A stretch of DNA of 64,000 nt from Ignavibacteria bacterium (GTDB lineage: Bacteria > Bacteroidota > Ignavibacteria > Tepidaquicellales > Tepidaquicellaceae): positions 82,040 to 146,039 of the forward strand of contig JABAQZ010000008.1 of the NCBI GenBank assembly GCA_019187405.1, given 5' to 3'. The stretch's first letter is position 1; each line of letters begins with the position of its first letter. Of the stretch, positions 25,540 through 35,853 are shown in pieces. The translations under genes were made by a program, and so were the position numbers. The notes below the pieces were generated by a model that worked only from the letters and a program-made list of their open reading frames with translations, ran no database searches and was not told the DNA's origin.

Positions 25540-27768
25540 TTGGATTTAAGCAAACTCAATCCGTCCCAGAAGCAAGCAGTTATAGAAACAGAAGGACCGT
25601 GCATGATCATTGCAGGCGCCGGCAGCGGCAAAACGAGGGTTCTCACTTACAAAATTGCTTATCTCATTCATTCCGGAGTTAGTCCGTTTGACATACTTGC
25701 TTTAACATTTACAAATAAAGCTGCAAAAGAAATGAAGGAGAGAATAGCAGGTCTGATCAGTGAAGATTTTGAGAGAATATGGATGGGAACTTTTCATTCT
25801 GTTTTTGCGAGGATACTAAGATTAGAATCTGAATACATCGGATTTACAAGAAACTACTCTATTTATGACAATGAGGAATCCGTAAGTTTGATAAAAATGC
25901 TAATGAGCAATATGAAAATTCCTTTGGAGCAACATCCTCCAAAAGCCATCTTCAATGCCATAAGCAGTCTGAAGAATAAGCTTATACTTCCGCAGGAGTT
26001 TAAGGCAAATTTTAAATCACCTTTTGAAAAGAAAGTCGAACAAATTTACGATGAATATCAAAAAGCTCTTTTCAGAAACAATGCAATGGACTTTGATGAT
26101 CTGCTTGTAAAACCGATTGAGCTGTTTAATAAAAATCAGCATATACTTCACAAGTATCAGGAGAAATTTAAATTCATACTTGTGGATGAATATCAGGATA
26201 CAAATGCGGCACAATATAAAATCGTTAGGATGCTTTCGGAAAAATACAACAATGTTTCCGTAGTCGGTGATGATGCGCAGTCAATTTACAAATGGCGCGG
26301 CGCTGAAATTGAAAACATATTCGGATTTCAGAATGACTTTAAGGAGCATAAGATTTACAAGCTTGAGCAGAATTACCGCTCAACAAAAAACATACTGAAG
26401 TTTGCCGATTATGTAATTAAGCAAAACAAAAAGCAGCTTGAAAAAAATTTATGGACGGAAAATGCTCAGGGAGAAAAAATACATCTGACGGAATCATTAA
26501 CCGATAAGGATGAAGCAGGGAAAATATGCAGAAACATATATGATGAGATGCAAAAGAAGAAGCTTAACTTTAAGGATTTTGTGATTCTATACAGAACAAA
26601 CGCTCAATCGAGAGTTTTGGAAGATTCTTTAAGACAAAATAACATGCCTTATATTATTGTTGGAGGCATCAGGTTTTATCAGAGGAAGGAAATCAAGGAC
26701 ATACTTGCTCATCTGAAAGTTATAGTAAATCCGCTGGACAATGAATCGCTGATGAGAGTAATGAATTTAAAAGCAGGGATAGGGAAGACAACTTTAGACA
26801 AAATAACAGCGATAGCGGAGAGAAAGAAAATTCAGGCATTTGATTTGCTGAAAGCTACAGGTGAATTAAAAGAATTCAGCTCAAAAACAAAAACCAAGCT
26901 TTTGGAAGTTTTGAATTATATATATAAATATCAGTATTTGAAGGAAGAGATGTCTGTTTCGGAGCTTGTATGTGCTGTGATAGATGAAACAGGGATACTG
27001 CGCGAGCTTAGACTCGAGAACACCGTTGAAGCCGATGAGAGAAGCGGTAATATTCAGGAGCTCATTTCGGCAGTTGCTGAGTACTCAAATGATAGTGACG
27101 ATGCTTCGCTGGAAAATTTTTTGCAAAAAGTTTCGCTTGTTGCCGATATTGACGAAATGGACAACCGGAAAAATGCAGTAACGCTTATGACGATACATTC
27201 TTCTAAAGGACTGGAATTTCCTGTTGTGTTTATTACCGGACTTGAAGAAGGTCTCTTTCCGATAAGCAATGCATTTTTGTATCAGGAAGAGATGGAAGAA
27301 GAGAGAAGACTTTTTTACGTTGCTATCACGCGAGCGATGCAAAAGCTGTATCTTTCTTATGCAAATCAGAGATATAGATTTGGAATTCAGACTTATCAGA
27401 TGAAATCAAGATTCATAAGAGACATTCCGGATAATTTGCTAAAAGAACATTTCATTTATGAAAGCTTTAAAAAGTTGTATGACAAAAAAATCAAGACGGA
27501 GAAAACTTCTTCTTCCGGATATTCGATCAAATATGAATATTATCCCGAAGAAAAAGTAAAACACAAATCACAGGAGAACCGTTATGATACGGATAAATTT
27601 CCGGACATCCAAAAGGGAGTAACAGTAATTCATGACAGTTTCGGTAAAGGAACAGTATTGTCAATTTCTGGAAAAGGACTGGAAAAAAAGGCCGAAATAT
27701 ATTTTGATGATATTGGATTAAAAAAAATTCATCTCAGGTATGCTAAAATGACTGTAGAAAACATTTAA
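25540..27768 (+). CDS. UvrD/PcrA/Rep-family 3'-5' DNA helicase
   Basis: Superfamily 1A helicase, 742 residues, about the length of PcrA. Motifs: Q region LNPSQKQAV, Walker A AGAGSGKT (25-32), TFTNKAAKEM, motif II VDEYQDTN, motif III GDDAQSIYKWRGA, motif IV QNYRST, motif V TLMTIHSSKGLEFPVVFI and motif VI VAITRAMQKL. The C-terminal tail (GVTVIHDSFGKGTVLSISG, then YFDDIGLKKIHLRYAKM) is the PcrA-type RNA-polymerase-interacting domain. Likely role in nucleotide excision repair and removing blocks to replication. TTG start at 25540 just before LNPSQKQ. PcrA is the better name by the C-terminus, UvrD cannot be excluded. Confidence 0.95.
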   Translation: MDLSKLNPSQKQAVIETEGPCMIIAGAGSGKTRVLTYKIAYLIHSGVSPFDILALTFTNKAAKEMKERIAGLISEDFERIWMGTFHSVFARILRLESEYIGFTRNYSIYDNEESVSLIKMLMSNMKIPLEQHPPKAIFNAISSLKNKLILPQEFKANFKSPFEKKVEQIYDEYQKALFRNNAMDFDDLLVKPIELFNKNQHILHKYQEKFKFILVDEYQDTNAAQYKIVRMLSEKYNNVSVVGDDAQSIYKWRGAEIENIFGFQNDFKEHKIYKLEQNYRSTKNILKFADYVIKQNKKQLEKNLWTENAQGEKIHLTESLTDKDEAGKICRNIYDEMQKKKLNFKDFVILYRTNAQSRVLEDSLRQNNMPYIIVGGIRFYQRKEIKDILAHLKVIVNPLDNESLMRVMNLKAGIGKTTLDKITAIAERKKIQAFDLLKATGELKEFSSKTKTKLLEVLNYIYKYQYLKEEMSVSELVCAVIDETGILRELRLENTVEADERSGNIQELISAVAEYSNDSDDASLENFLQKVSLVADIDEMDNRKNAVTLMTIHSSKGLEFPVVFITGLEEGLFPISNAFLYQEEMEEERRLFYVAITRAMQKLYLSYANQRYRFGIQTYQMKSRFIRDIPDNLLKEHFIYESFKKLYDKKIKTEKTSSSGYSIKYEYYPEEKVKHKSQENRYDTDKFPDIQKGVTVIHDSFGKGTVLSISGKGLEKKAEIYFDDIGLKKIHLRYAKMTVENI

Positions 27769-27786
27769 CAATTTTAAAAATCAACA

Positions 27787-28197
27787 ATGAATTACTGGCT
27801 GTTAAAAACCGAACCATCCGATTATAGCTTTGATGATCTGGTAAGAGATAAAAAAACAGTTTGGGACGGAGTGGCTAATAATGCTGCACTGATATGCATA
27901 AGAAATGCAAGGAAAGGTGATAAGGCGATAATTTATCACACAGGTGAAGAAAGACAGATGGTTGGAATTGCGGAAATAATTTCCGATCCTTATCCGGATC
28001 CGAAAGAAAGCAATCCGAAGCTTGCAGTATTTGATGTCAAGCCATTGAAAAAACTGAATAAGCCTGTAACACTTACACAAGTTAAAGCGTTAAAAAAATA
28101 CTCAAATTTTCCGTTAGTCAAAGAAGGGAGAAAATCAGTTGTTGAAGTTCCGGAAGAATATTGGAATGAATTTCTTGAAATGAGCGGAACAAAATGA
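27787..28197 (+). CDS. EVE-domain protein
   Basis: 136 residues making a complete EVE domain: MNYWLLKTEPSDYSFDDL, VWDGVANNAAL, GDKAIIYHTGEERQMVGIAEI and a C-terminal ...EEYWNEFLEM. EVE domains are PUA-like modules that recognise modified bases in DNA or RNA. It lies 18 bp after the helicase gene on the same strand, suggesting co-expression with DNA repair. Stand-alone EVE proteins have no settled function. ATG start at 27787. Confidence 0.9.
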   Translation: MNYWLLKTEPSDYSFDDLVRDKKTVWDGVANNAALICIRNARKGDKAIIYHTGEERQMVGIAEIISDPYPDPKESNPKLAVFDVKPLKKLNKPVTLTQVKALKKYSNFPLVKEGRKSVVEVPEEYWNEFLEMSGTK

Positions 28198-28264
28198 CAG
28201 ATATGTACATATTTTTGTAAGGAATATCTGAAATCTTAAGATTATATTTGCATAAAAAATTTTC

Positions 28265-28350
28265 AGAGAGTTGTCCGAGTGGTTGAAGGAGCACGCCTGG
28301 AAAGTGTGTAAGGTCAAAAGCCTTCGCGGGTTCGAATCCCGCACTCTCTG
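28265..28350 (+). tRNA. tRNA-Ser (GGA)
   Basis: 86-nt class II tRNA: acceptor AGAGAGT/ACTCTCT, anticodon stem CACGC/GTGTG around loop CTGGAAA with anticodon GGA at 28299-28301, a long variable arm containing AAGGTC...CCTT, T arm GCGGG/CCCGC around TTCGAAT, and discriminator G73 as expected for serine. CCA is not encoded. Confidence 0.96.
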
Positions 28351-28558
28351 CTGAATAGAGTTTTACTTTTCTAAAAAATCATTTCCATAAAAAAACTTAA
28401 TTCACCCCAACCATTTGAATTACCGGAATTAGATATTGGCAAATGCTTGAAATCAAAAGCTTTGCAGACAGTGTATAGTTTATTTAAAATTGATTATTTG
28501 TCATAACACAGTTATTTTTGCTTGAACAAAAATTATTTATTAAATTAAAAAATAAATC

Positions 28559-28831
28559 ATGACAAAAGAAGAACTAGTTGCCAAGATAGCAGCGGATGCT
28601 AAGATCTCCAAAGTTCAGGCAAGAGCAGCTTTACATTCACTTATGGATGGCGTAAAGAAGACTTTGAAAAAAGGCGGAAAACTTTCATTAGTAGGATTTG
28701 GAACATTTTCGATTTCTAAAAGAAAAGCAAGGATCGGTAGAAATCCTCAGACAGGCGCTGAAATAAAGATTGCAGCAAGAAGAGTTGCAAGATTCAAAGC
28801 CGGAAAAGCTCTTGCTGATTTAGTGAAATAA
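28559..28831 (+). CDS. HU-family DNA-binding protein
   Basis: 90-residue nucleoid protein. Dimerisation helices MTKEELVAKIAADAKISKVQARAAL, core VGFGTFSISKRKARIGRNPQTGAEIKI with the conserved DNA-intercalating Pro in RNPQTG, then the C-terminal FKAGKALADLVK helix. It resembles HU more than IHF. ATG start at 28559, no clear Shine-Dalgarno. Upstream 28351-28558 holds AT-rich promoter sequence but no gene. A strong terminator follows. Confidence 0.95.
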   Translation: MTKEELVAKIAADAKISKVQARAALHSLMDGVKKTLKKGGKLSLVGFGTFSISKRKARIGRNPQTGAEIKIAARRVARFKAGKALADLVK

Positions 28832-28857
28832 TTAGTTTTATATTTACTGTATTAATG

Positions 28858-28884
28858 AGGCGTTAAGCATTAACGCCTTTTTTA
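28858..28884 (+). terminator. Rho-independent terminator of the HU gene
   Basis: Perfect 8-bp stem AGGCGTTA / TAACGCCT with a five-base loop, followed by TTTTTATTTT on the plus strand, 27 bp after the HU stop. The T-tract overlaps the stop of the convergent subtilase gene. Confidence 0.85.
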
Positions 28885-31800
28885 TTTTATCACGGCAAAC
28901 TTTCCTGTTTTTTCGTCAACATTTGTACCTGATGAATTTTTTCCGTTTGCTTTGTAAATATAAATACCCGTGTTGACTTTATTTCCGTTTTCATCTTTCA
29001 GGTCCCACTCGACTCCTCCGTTTCCGTTTGTCTCTTTTATGGTTACAAGATATTTCCCTGTCAAATCGAAAATATCTATCTCGGCATCTCTCGTAATGTT
29101 TGCAAAGGTTATGTAATCCTGATTGGAATTTATGCTGTATGGATTCGGATAAACATACATGTTGTCGAGATTTTCGCTGTTGAAAATAAGACCAAAACTG
29201 CTGCCGGCGCCGGTTACAATTTTTATACCATCCGATGAGTAAATGTTTTCAGCTTTTAATAAATAATTTTTTCCTGTAGCTCCGATAACAGATCTGTTTT
29301 CAAGATCCAGATAAATAATTTTGTGATCGGCATTATCCAAGCTGACCTTTGTAATACTTAATCCAAAGGGTTCAAATTTGTAATTACCGGTATTCAAAAC
29401 AGTTACTGAATCAGCCTCAAGATTGAATTCAACCTTTAACCTGAATTTATCCGAAAGAGATAATCTGCTTATATAAAATTTACCCGAATCGGCTGCAGTT
29501 ACTGTAAAGACTGCAGAATTTGTATCAACGGGTGAATTGTAATAATCGGTTAACCCGTTTGTCTTAACAGAGTAACTGCCGGATACAAATTTATTTTCAA
29601 AAGAAAGCAGGTATTCAAAATTATTTTTTATGGCAGCGTTTTTTAAACTTGCATCTTTATTGTTAACGGTGAATAAATTCAGATTTGGAATAGTCGATGG
29701 CAGTCTTTCTGAAAATCTGAGAGTAAGAAATCCGTCATTTTCAAAAACTGCCGAAATAAGTTTTGACTTGTTATGACAGTAAGCGCTTTGAATGTCCGAC
29801 AATATACTTTCTCTGACGGGATTTTCATTGTCCACTGCAGAAATTTTGTAATAATAATTTTTTCTGTTTACCACATTCATGTCCGAAAATGTATTTCCAT
29901 TAACTGAATCCGTTAAAGCGAAATTTATCGTGGTATCACTTTTGTAAATTCTGTAAATATCAGCGCCGGCTACAGGTTCAAAAGTAATTTTTATTTCATT
30001 AGAATCAGTACTGTAAGCTTTTATATTAAGCGGAGTAGATGGTCCGGTAAAAGCTGTATTCTTTTCGAAAAATAACAGCGTATCATCTACGGTATTAAGA
30101 CCGATTTCTTTTGTACCGTTTCCGTCAAAATCAAATGCAAGCTGATTGAATGAATTTATACCCTGCTTGAAATAATCGGGAATAAATCTCCGATCACTTG
30201 TGCTGTATTTCAACACGTAAAACAAAGTCCCAGTATTTACCAGCACTTCACTTTTGCCGTCACTATCTATATCAGCAGATAATGTGGAGGTCTCTGTATA
30301 AGATTTATAATTGTAAATATCGGTAACGTCCAAAAGTTCAACCGTATTTCCTACTGTGAATGTATAAGCATATAGACTGTAATATTGGATTAAATCGCCG
30401 TCTTTGCTTACAACACCGAGTGCAAAATCCTGTTTTCCGTCGCCGTTAAAATCGCCGGAAACGATATTATCGCCTTTTATAAATCTGTCAATAGTATCAA
30501 GATAAATTCGCTGAAAATTATTGTCGGAAATATTTGTATAAACGCTGAGAGCAATTTTCGGAAGCGGAGAAGACGGGGTTTCATAATACAAATTGCTGAA
30601 TACAATTTCTTTTTTTCCGTCGCTGTTGAAATCATCTACAAGTATGTTCTGCGAGTTTGCTGTCGAGTCATATCCGTAATAATGCAGCAATGAGATTTCA
30701 TTAAAATTATTCCCGCCGCTATTCTCGAGAATTCTTAATCCTGATATGCCGAAGCCGAGAATTTCCTTTTTCCCGTCGTTATCGGTATCAGCAATTCTTC
30801 CTGACCAGAAATTTCCCTCGGTTGAATCGCTCCAGATAAGCTGATCCGGCATTGAGTTAACTGCAGAAGCTTCATAAAGAAATCCGTTTCTTTCTTTTGA
30901 TAAAAGCATATCTGATTTACCGTTACCATTTACATCGCTTATATCACGGGCAATTTTAAAATCACTCCAGTTGTCATTTGAGATTTTAATGAATTCACCG
31001 TTGGAAAATTCATAAATGTTAAGCTTGAGATTATTTTTAATATCGTTAATAAGCAAATCATTCTTACCGTTTCCGTTCACATCAAAAACAGTTTTTGAAA
31101 ACTGCGAATAGCTCAATGAATAATTCTTTGCGTTGTATCCGTATGTATTTATAGGATTTTGAATATAAAAATGAAATGCGGTATCATTCAATACAGCAGT
31201 CTTGCCGTTAAGCGAGACAGCTTCAATATAAAACTCATATTCCTGATTTGCAGTCAGCTCGTTTCCGCTTAACAGTCCGAAATGTGCATCTGCAACGAAA
31301 CCAATATTTGGCGTTCCCAGATCTGCAAGAATGTATTGATAAGGTTCGCTTACACTTTTCCTTTTGTAATAAATTTTACCCAGAGTTCTTTTGTTTGTGG
31401 CAAATAAAATAAGCTGAGAGTAACTGTTTTTATCTATCAGATTTCCGAATGCTACGTCAGTAATCTCCGGAGGATTTTGATCTTTGAAAATAATCATTCT
31501 GTGCTCAATCGTTCTTCCAGAATTGCTGTTAATTGCAAGTCTAAGAGTTACAGAAGTATCTTCCAAACCGGACGCATTCCAGTTGTATGAAGAATCTTCA
31601 AGCGCCTGCGAGGTTCTGTTTTGAATTAGAGGAATCCATTCGGAAGGTTTTTCACCGATTCCGTAAAATAACGAATAAGACAAAAACAAAGGAGAAGCGG
31701 CTGAAATGACAAAGTTAATTATGTTTTTATCAAACGAATAATCCTGAAACGGGGAATGTATCCTGACAATAGAAGGATTCTGAAAATTCTGCAAAGCATT

Positions 31801-33201
31801 TAATGCATTAATTCTTCCTGATGCATTGAGATGATTCCAGGAATTTTGATTTTGCATTAGTGTAGTGGAAGATACAAGTATCCCTCTGACTTCTTCATTT
31901 GTCAAAGCAGGATTTAGAGAAAGAAGCATTGCTGCAACTCCGCTGACAATAGGAGCAGCAAAAGAGGTTCCGTTAATTTTATCATAATCGTTGTTATATT
32001 GCGAACTGCCTTTGCCGACTCTCATGGTCGTAAGATTTTGAAGTCCGGGAGCAAATATGTCCACTGTTTCTCCATAAGAAGAGAAACTCGTTTTGGCATC
32101 ATTTAGATCTGATGCGCCGACCGAAATAACTTCATCATAAGCAGATGGATAATGCAGCCTGTCTCTGCCGTCATTTCCGGCAGAACATATTATGGTTACA
32201 TTCTGCGAATAAGCAAACTTAATTACATCTCTGAGCAGATTACTGAAAACATAATCACCGAAACTGCAATTTAAAACTCTCACGCCGTTTGAAATTCCAT
32301 ACAGTATAGCATTTGCAACGTCATCTTCTTCGCCGTATCCTTCAGCATCAAATGCTCTCATAACTAATACCTTACAGCCCGGCGCAACTGATGCAATGCC
32401 GGCATTATTATTCATTGAAGCATTGATTATACCGGTTACTGCTGTGCCGTGTGAATTTTTATTATCATCTGAAGGATCATTATCGGGTGTTAGATAATCT
32501 CCTCTTCGCGGATCTCCTGTCAATGGTTCATCGGTAAAATCCCAGCCGCGGTAATCATCTATGAATCCGTTATTGTCATCATCTATGCCGTTGCTTTCTT
32601 TACCGTTACCATATTCTCCGTAATTTATTTTGAAGCTTGTTTGAAGGTCAGGGTGAAGAAAGTCAAGTCCGGTGTCAATGACTCCAATAATCACTGAAGA
32701 ATCTCCAGTTGTAATATCCCAAGCGTTGTTAATTCCAATATGAGATAGATAAGATTGGGAAGCGTAAAGCGGATCGTTTGGATTAAATGCTGCGTCTTCA
32801 GTGTTTTCCAGTTTTAGAGAATTATTAGGCTGGATATATTCAATGTATTCGTTTTTGCCGGCAAGAGATATTAACCGGCTGAGTTTGGACTCTTCTATGC
32901 TGATGATAAAAATTCTGTCAAGACCCGAAGATTTAAACTCCGAATTTCCCGTAAAATGTTTACTGGATTTCTCAAAAATGCCAGAAGAATTTTTAATGTT
33001 CATCGATCGGCAGAGAGTCGAAATGCTGCTATTTCCTGCATCCGGTGAAGATCGTTTAAAATTTTCTAATACTGATCCGGGAGTATTTTTTTTAAATTTA
33101 ACGATGACATGCTTTGATTGAGTAAATGCGTCTGCTCCCGTCAATAAAAAAAATGTAATTATTACTGATTTAAAAATAATTGATGCTGAATTGGGATTCA
33201 T
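28882..33201 (-). CDS. Secreted subtilisin-like serine protease with FG-GAP/VCBS repeats and T9SS sorting domain
   Basis: 1439-residue extracellular protease. Signal peptide (VIITFFLLTGADAF), N-terminal prodomain, S8 catalytic domain with triad D176 (GVIDTGLDF), H251 (NSHGTAVTG), S413 (NGTSFAAP) and oxyanion N343 (SAGND). Seven calcium-type Asp-rich blade repeats follow, e.g. DVNGNGKNDLLI, DTDNDGKKEIL, DFNSDGKKEIV, DFNGDGKQDF, DIDSDGKSEV, DFDGNGTKEI, then a fibronectin-like domain (PSTPLNIKAYSTDSNEIKI) and a C-terminal type A T9SS sorting domain (PNPYSINS...GIYIYKANG...GKFAVIK). ATG start at 33201. The stop of the M1 aminopeptidase gene is one base upstream, so the two are one operon. Likely digests external protein, with products taken up as peptides. 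Confidence 0.93.
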   Translation of the reverse strand: MNPNSASIIFKSVIITFFLLTGADAFTQSKHVIVKFKKNTPGSVLENFKRSSPDAGNSSISTLCRSMNIKNSSGIFEKSSKHFTGNSEFKSSGLDRIFIISIEESKLSRLISLAGKNEYIEYIQPNNSLKLENTEDAAFNPNDPLYASQSYLSHIGINNAWDITTGDSSVIIGVIDTGLDFLHPDLQTSFKINYGEYGNGKESNGIDDDNNGFIDDYRGWDFTDEPLTGDPRRGDYLTPDNDPSDDNKNSHGTAVTGIINASMNNNAGIASVAPGCKVLVMRAFDAEGYGEEDDVANAILYGISNGVRVLNCSFGDYVFSNLLRDVIKFAYSQNVTIICSAGNDGRDRLHYPSAYDEVISVGASDLNDAKTSFSSYGETVDIFAPGLQNLTTMRVGKGSSQYNNDYDKINGTSFAAPIVSGVAAMLLSLNPALTNEEVRGILVSSTTLMQNQNSWNHLNASGRINALNALQNFQNPSIVRIHSPFQDYSFDKNIINFVISAASPLFLSYSLFYGIGEKPSEWIPLIQNRTSQALEDSSYNWNASGLEDTSVTLRLAINSNSGRTIEHRMIIFKDQNPPEITDVAFGNLIDKNSYSQLILFATNKRTLGKIYYKRKSVSEPYQYILADLGTPNIGFVADAHFGLLSGNELTANQEYEFYIEAVSLNGKTAVLNDTAFHFYIQNPINTYGYNAKNYSLSYSQFSKTVFDVNGNGKNDLLINDIKNNLKLNIYEFSNGEFIKISNDNWSDFKIARDISDVNGNGKSDMLLSKERNGFLYEASAVNSMPDQLIWSDSTEGNFWSGRIADTDNDGKKEILGFGISGLRILENSGGNNFNEISLLHYYGYDSTANSQNILVDDFNSDGKKEIVFSNLYYETPSSPLPKIALSVYTNISDNNFQRIYLDTIDRFIKGDNIVSGDFNGDGKQDFALGVVSKDGDLIQYYSLYAYTFTVGNTVELLDVTDIYNYKSYTETSTLSADIDSDGKSEVLVNTGTLFYVLKYSTSDRRFIPDYFKQGINSFNQLAFDFDGNGTKEIGLNTVDDTLLFFEKNTAFTGPSTPLNIKAYSTDSNEIKITFEPVAGADIYRIYKSDTTINFALTDSVNGNTFSDMNVVNRKNYYYKISAVDNENPVRESILSDIQSAYCHNKSKLISAVFENDGFLTLRFSERLPSTIPNLNLFTVNNKDASLKNAAIKNNFEYLLSFENKFVSGSYSVKTNGLTDYYNSPVDTNSAVFTVTAADSGKFYISRLSLSDKFRLKVEFNLEADSVTVLNTGNYKFEPFGLSITKVSLDNADHKIIYLDLENRSVIGATGKNYLLKAENIYSSDGIKIVTGAGSSFGLIFNSENLDNMYVYPNPYSINSNQDYITFANITRDAEIDIFDLTGKYLVTIKETNGNGGVEWDLKDENGNKVNTGIYIYKANGKNSSGTNVDEKTGKFAVIK

Positions 33202-33202
33202 C

Positions 33203-34984
33203 TTATTGTTTTTCGGAATTAATGTTTTCTGATTTAGTAATACTTTTTAAAATGAGGTAGTCAGGGTCAATAATAATATCGACAGGTTTGCTTTTAAAGT
33301 TTTGGATGAATTCTTGTTCTCTTTTATTGTTAATAAAGGTAGATTCTTCGTTCCCTGTTTCTGTAACAATTTTGATCTTCACAGGCATGACATAAACATC
33401 TATATCTCCTGATTGTATTTGCTTTAAATTCAATTTAAAGTTATAAAGTTCACCATCGGTACTGTTTTTTATTTTATCGGCTGTCCAGGAATATACATAT
33501 TCCGGTCTGTCTTTTCCTTTATAAATCCACTGATCAAAGAAATATCTAAGATCCTGTCCGGAGACTTCATTGCATATTTCCAAGAAATCACCAGTGCTTG
33601 CCGATTTATATTTATACTTTTCGAAATAATTCCGGAGTATTTGAAAGAAAGCGCTGTCACCTACTGTTCCGCGCAGCATGTGCAGACACCAGCATCCTTT
33701 TTTGTAAACAGTCGAACTAAATAGAAATCCTTCCGGGTCATATACAGTACCGTTAAAAAAACCATAATCTTGTTTTTTCAAATACTGTGTATAAGCCTCC
33801 TTCCCGTTTATATTCTCTATCCACAACGCTTCGCCATAAGTTGCAAATCCTTCATTAAGCCATATATCTTTCCATGATTGAGGAGAAACTGCATCTCCAA
33901 ACCACTGGTGAACAAGCTCATGCACAACTATATCTTCGTATCTGCCATCGCCTTTAACAAGCGTATATCCCATGCTTGAAATTGTCTGATGCTCCATTGC
34001 GCCTCCCGTCCAGCCAAACATTGCCATTCCGTATTTCTCGTCGATAAAGGGATATTCGCCGAACTTTTCCGAAAAGTATTTTATCATTGCAACAGTATTT
34101 CCCCAATCGGTCTTTGATTTTTCCGTATAAGAAGGGTAAGTATAATAATCCACCGGCATGGTCTTGCTGCCGTCGAGTGAAGTGTAAGTTTCGGAACGGT
34201 AATCATATTTTGCAGCGCAAATGGAAACAAGATAAGTGGTTATCGGATAAGAAGATTTCCAGTGAAAAGTTTTTTGTTCGTCAGGTTCATCCGTAATTTC
34301 CTGCAGAAGACCGTTTGAAACTGCGGTTAATTTTGATGGAACGGTAATGAAGATTTCTGCCAGAGCTTTATCAGATGGAGTATCCTTGCATGGCCACCAT
34401 GTGCTTGCATATTCCGGTTCGCTCAACGTATAAACCGCCGGTTCACCATCAAATGTCTTAAAACCGAATGAATCAAATCCTTTTTTAATTGGCTTGCCCT
34501 CGTATCCAATTTCAATTTCATAAGCATCGGCATCAGTCTGCATTTGCCCGGTGAAAATTATCAGATAATTATTTTTCCTTTCATAATTTATATCCGAGTT
34601 TTTAAACTTTACGTAATTTACTTTCATATCCTCCGATAAATTAACATATACCTTGTTCAGTGTATCGGACAAATTAATAAAATTCATCTTTACAATTCCT
34701 GAAATGTATTTTTCAGTAAAGTCAATTTTGATTTTGATCGAATAACTTTGAACGTCATATAAATTCTGATACAATTTTTCTGGGGAGCTTTCCTCAATTA
34801 CGTCATGTCTGTATCTTAATTCATAAAATTTATCGGAAAGTCTATTAATTATTTTATCCGGATTTCCTTCTTTGAGTGTGTAGTTATAAATTTCATTTCC
34901 CAGTATGCCCCAGTAAACTGCTGCAGTAATGAGAACAGAGAAAATTAAAATCATAAGTTTGTATCTTTTCATTATAGGTTTCAA
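33203..34984 (-). CDS. M1-family zinc metallo-aminopeptidase, membrane-anchored or exported
   Basis: 593 residues. Active site: H355-E356-xx-H359 in VVHELVHQWFG and the third zinc ligand E378 in LNEGFATYGEALW; the substrate-recognition loop is GGAMEHQT, a variant of GAMEN with His in place of Asn. EYASTWWPCKDTPSDKA marks the N-terminal saddle domain. Hydrophobic LMILIFSVLITAAVYWGI near the N-terminus is a signal anchor or uncleaved signal peptide. No long C-terminal ERAP-like domain, so it is the short M1 type. Start TTG 34984; ATG 34972 is an alternative. Operon with the subtilase, with a one-base gap. Confidence 0.93.
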   Translation of the reverse strand: MKPIMKRYKLMILIFSVLITAAVYWGILGNEIYNYTLKEGNPDKIINRLSDKFYELRYRHDVIEESSPEKLYQNLYDVQSYSIKIKIDFTEKYISGIVKMNFINLSDTLNKVYVNLSEDMKVNYVKFKNSDINYERKNNYLIIFTGQMQTDADAYEIEIGYEGKPIKKGFDSFGFKTFDGEPAVYTLSEPEYASTWWPCKDTPSDKALAEIFITVPSKLTAVSNGLLQEITDEPDEQKTFHWKSSYPITTYLVSICAAKYDYRSETYTSLDGSKTMPVDYYTYPSYTEKSKTDWGNTVAMIKYFSEKFGEYPFIDEKYGMAMFGWTGGAMEHQTISSMGYTLVKGDGRYEDIVVHELVHQWFGDAVSPQSWKDIWLNEGFATYGEALWIENINGKEAYTQYLKKQDYGFFNGTVYDPEGFLFSSTVYKKGCWCLHMLRGTVGDSAFFQILRNYFEKYKYKSASTGDFLEICNEVSGQDLRYFFDQWIYKGKDRPEYVYSWTADKIKNSTDGELYNFKLNLKQIQSGDIDVYVMPVKIKIVTETGNEESTFINNKREQEFIQNFKSKPVDIIIDPDYLILKSITKSENINSEKQ

Positions 34985-35111
34985 AAATCAGAAAAGCCAA
35001 TGATTGATTTTAGTTTAGTGTAAAATGGAAAACTTATTCATAGGATTTTCTATCTCAATATTTAAATTATTTTCATAAATTAATACATATTAAAAAATTC
35101 TCAGCAAGCAA

Positions 35112-35831
35112 ATGAAGAAAATTATAAAAGCAACTCTGCCCTTTTTGTTTATACTGATGCTGACATTCAGTTCATGCATATCTTTTAAAAGAGATATTGT
35201 ATTAAACAAGGACGGCTCCGGAACGGAGCATCTTGTAATTACATTTGAAAAATTGTTTTATGAAATGATATCTTCGATGACAGCATTCATGGATCCGTCG
35301 AGGAAAGAAGGTTTTCTTGATTCATTATATAATGATGAAATCTTCATGAAGGAAAATCTTGATAAATATGATTCCATACCGGGATTTAAACTGCTTGAAT
35401 TTTCTTCGGTAACAAATCAGGATTCTTCAAAGAGTTTTACTTTTAAATATGAATTTGACAGCGTTTACAAAATTGGTAAATCCATATCAGCCGTGAAAGC
35501 TCAGGACAACAAGCTGCCCGATGCCTCAATATCGTTTGATAAATCGGATTTGGGAAATATCAAATTCAGATTTGAATATATAAATAAATTGTATCAGGAT
35601 ACAAATGTAATGGATACCAATGAAACAACAGACTCGCTTACGGCTGAAATGATGAAAGGAATGGCTGAGATGTTTGAAGGGGGCAAAATGGAAATTGCAA
35701 TTGAATTTCCTTATGACATTGTCAGCTCAAATGCGGATTCTACTTCAGGGAGAAAACTATTCTGGAATTCATCGATGAAGAACCTGATAATGAATGAAGA
35801 GATTTTGCTCGAAGCAGTAATGAAAGAGTGA
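35112..35831 (+). CDS. Lipoprotein of unknown function
   Basis: 239 residues, signal peptide with lipobox FSSC, lipidated C22. The segment CISFKRDIVLNKDGSGTEHLVITFEKLFYEMISS begins like the LppM/DUF3153-type lipoproteins with an N-terminal beta-strand repeat followed by a Met-rich region (TAEMMKGMAEMFEGG), but I recognise no family with confidence. ATG start at 35112. Convergent with panB, with only 22 bp between stops. Diverges from the M1 gene across 127 bp. Confidence 0.7.
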   Translation: MKKIIKATLPFLFILMLTFSSCISFKRDIVLNKDGSGTEHLVITFEKLFYEMISSMTAFMDPSRKEGFLDSLYNDEIFMKENLDKYDSIPGFKLLEFSSVTNQDSSKSFTFKYEFDSVYKIGKSISAVKAQDNKLPDASISFDKSDLGNIKFRFEYINKLYQDTNVMDTNETTDSLTAEMMKGMAEMFEGGKMEIAIEFPYDIVSSNADSTSGRKLFWNSSMKNLIMNEEILLEAVMKE

Positions 35832-35853
35832 AGCTGAGTTTTAAAAAAAATTT

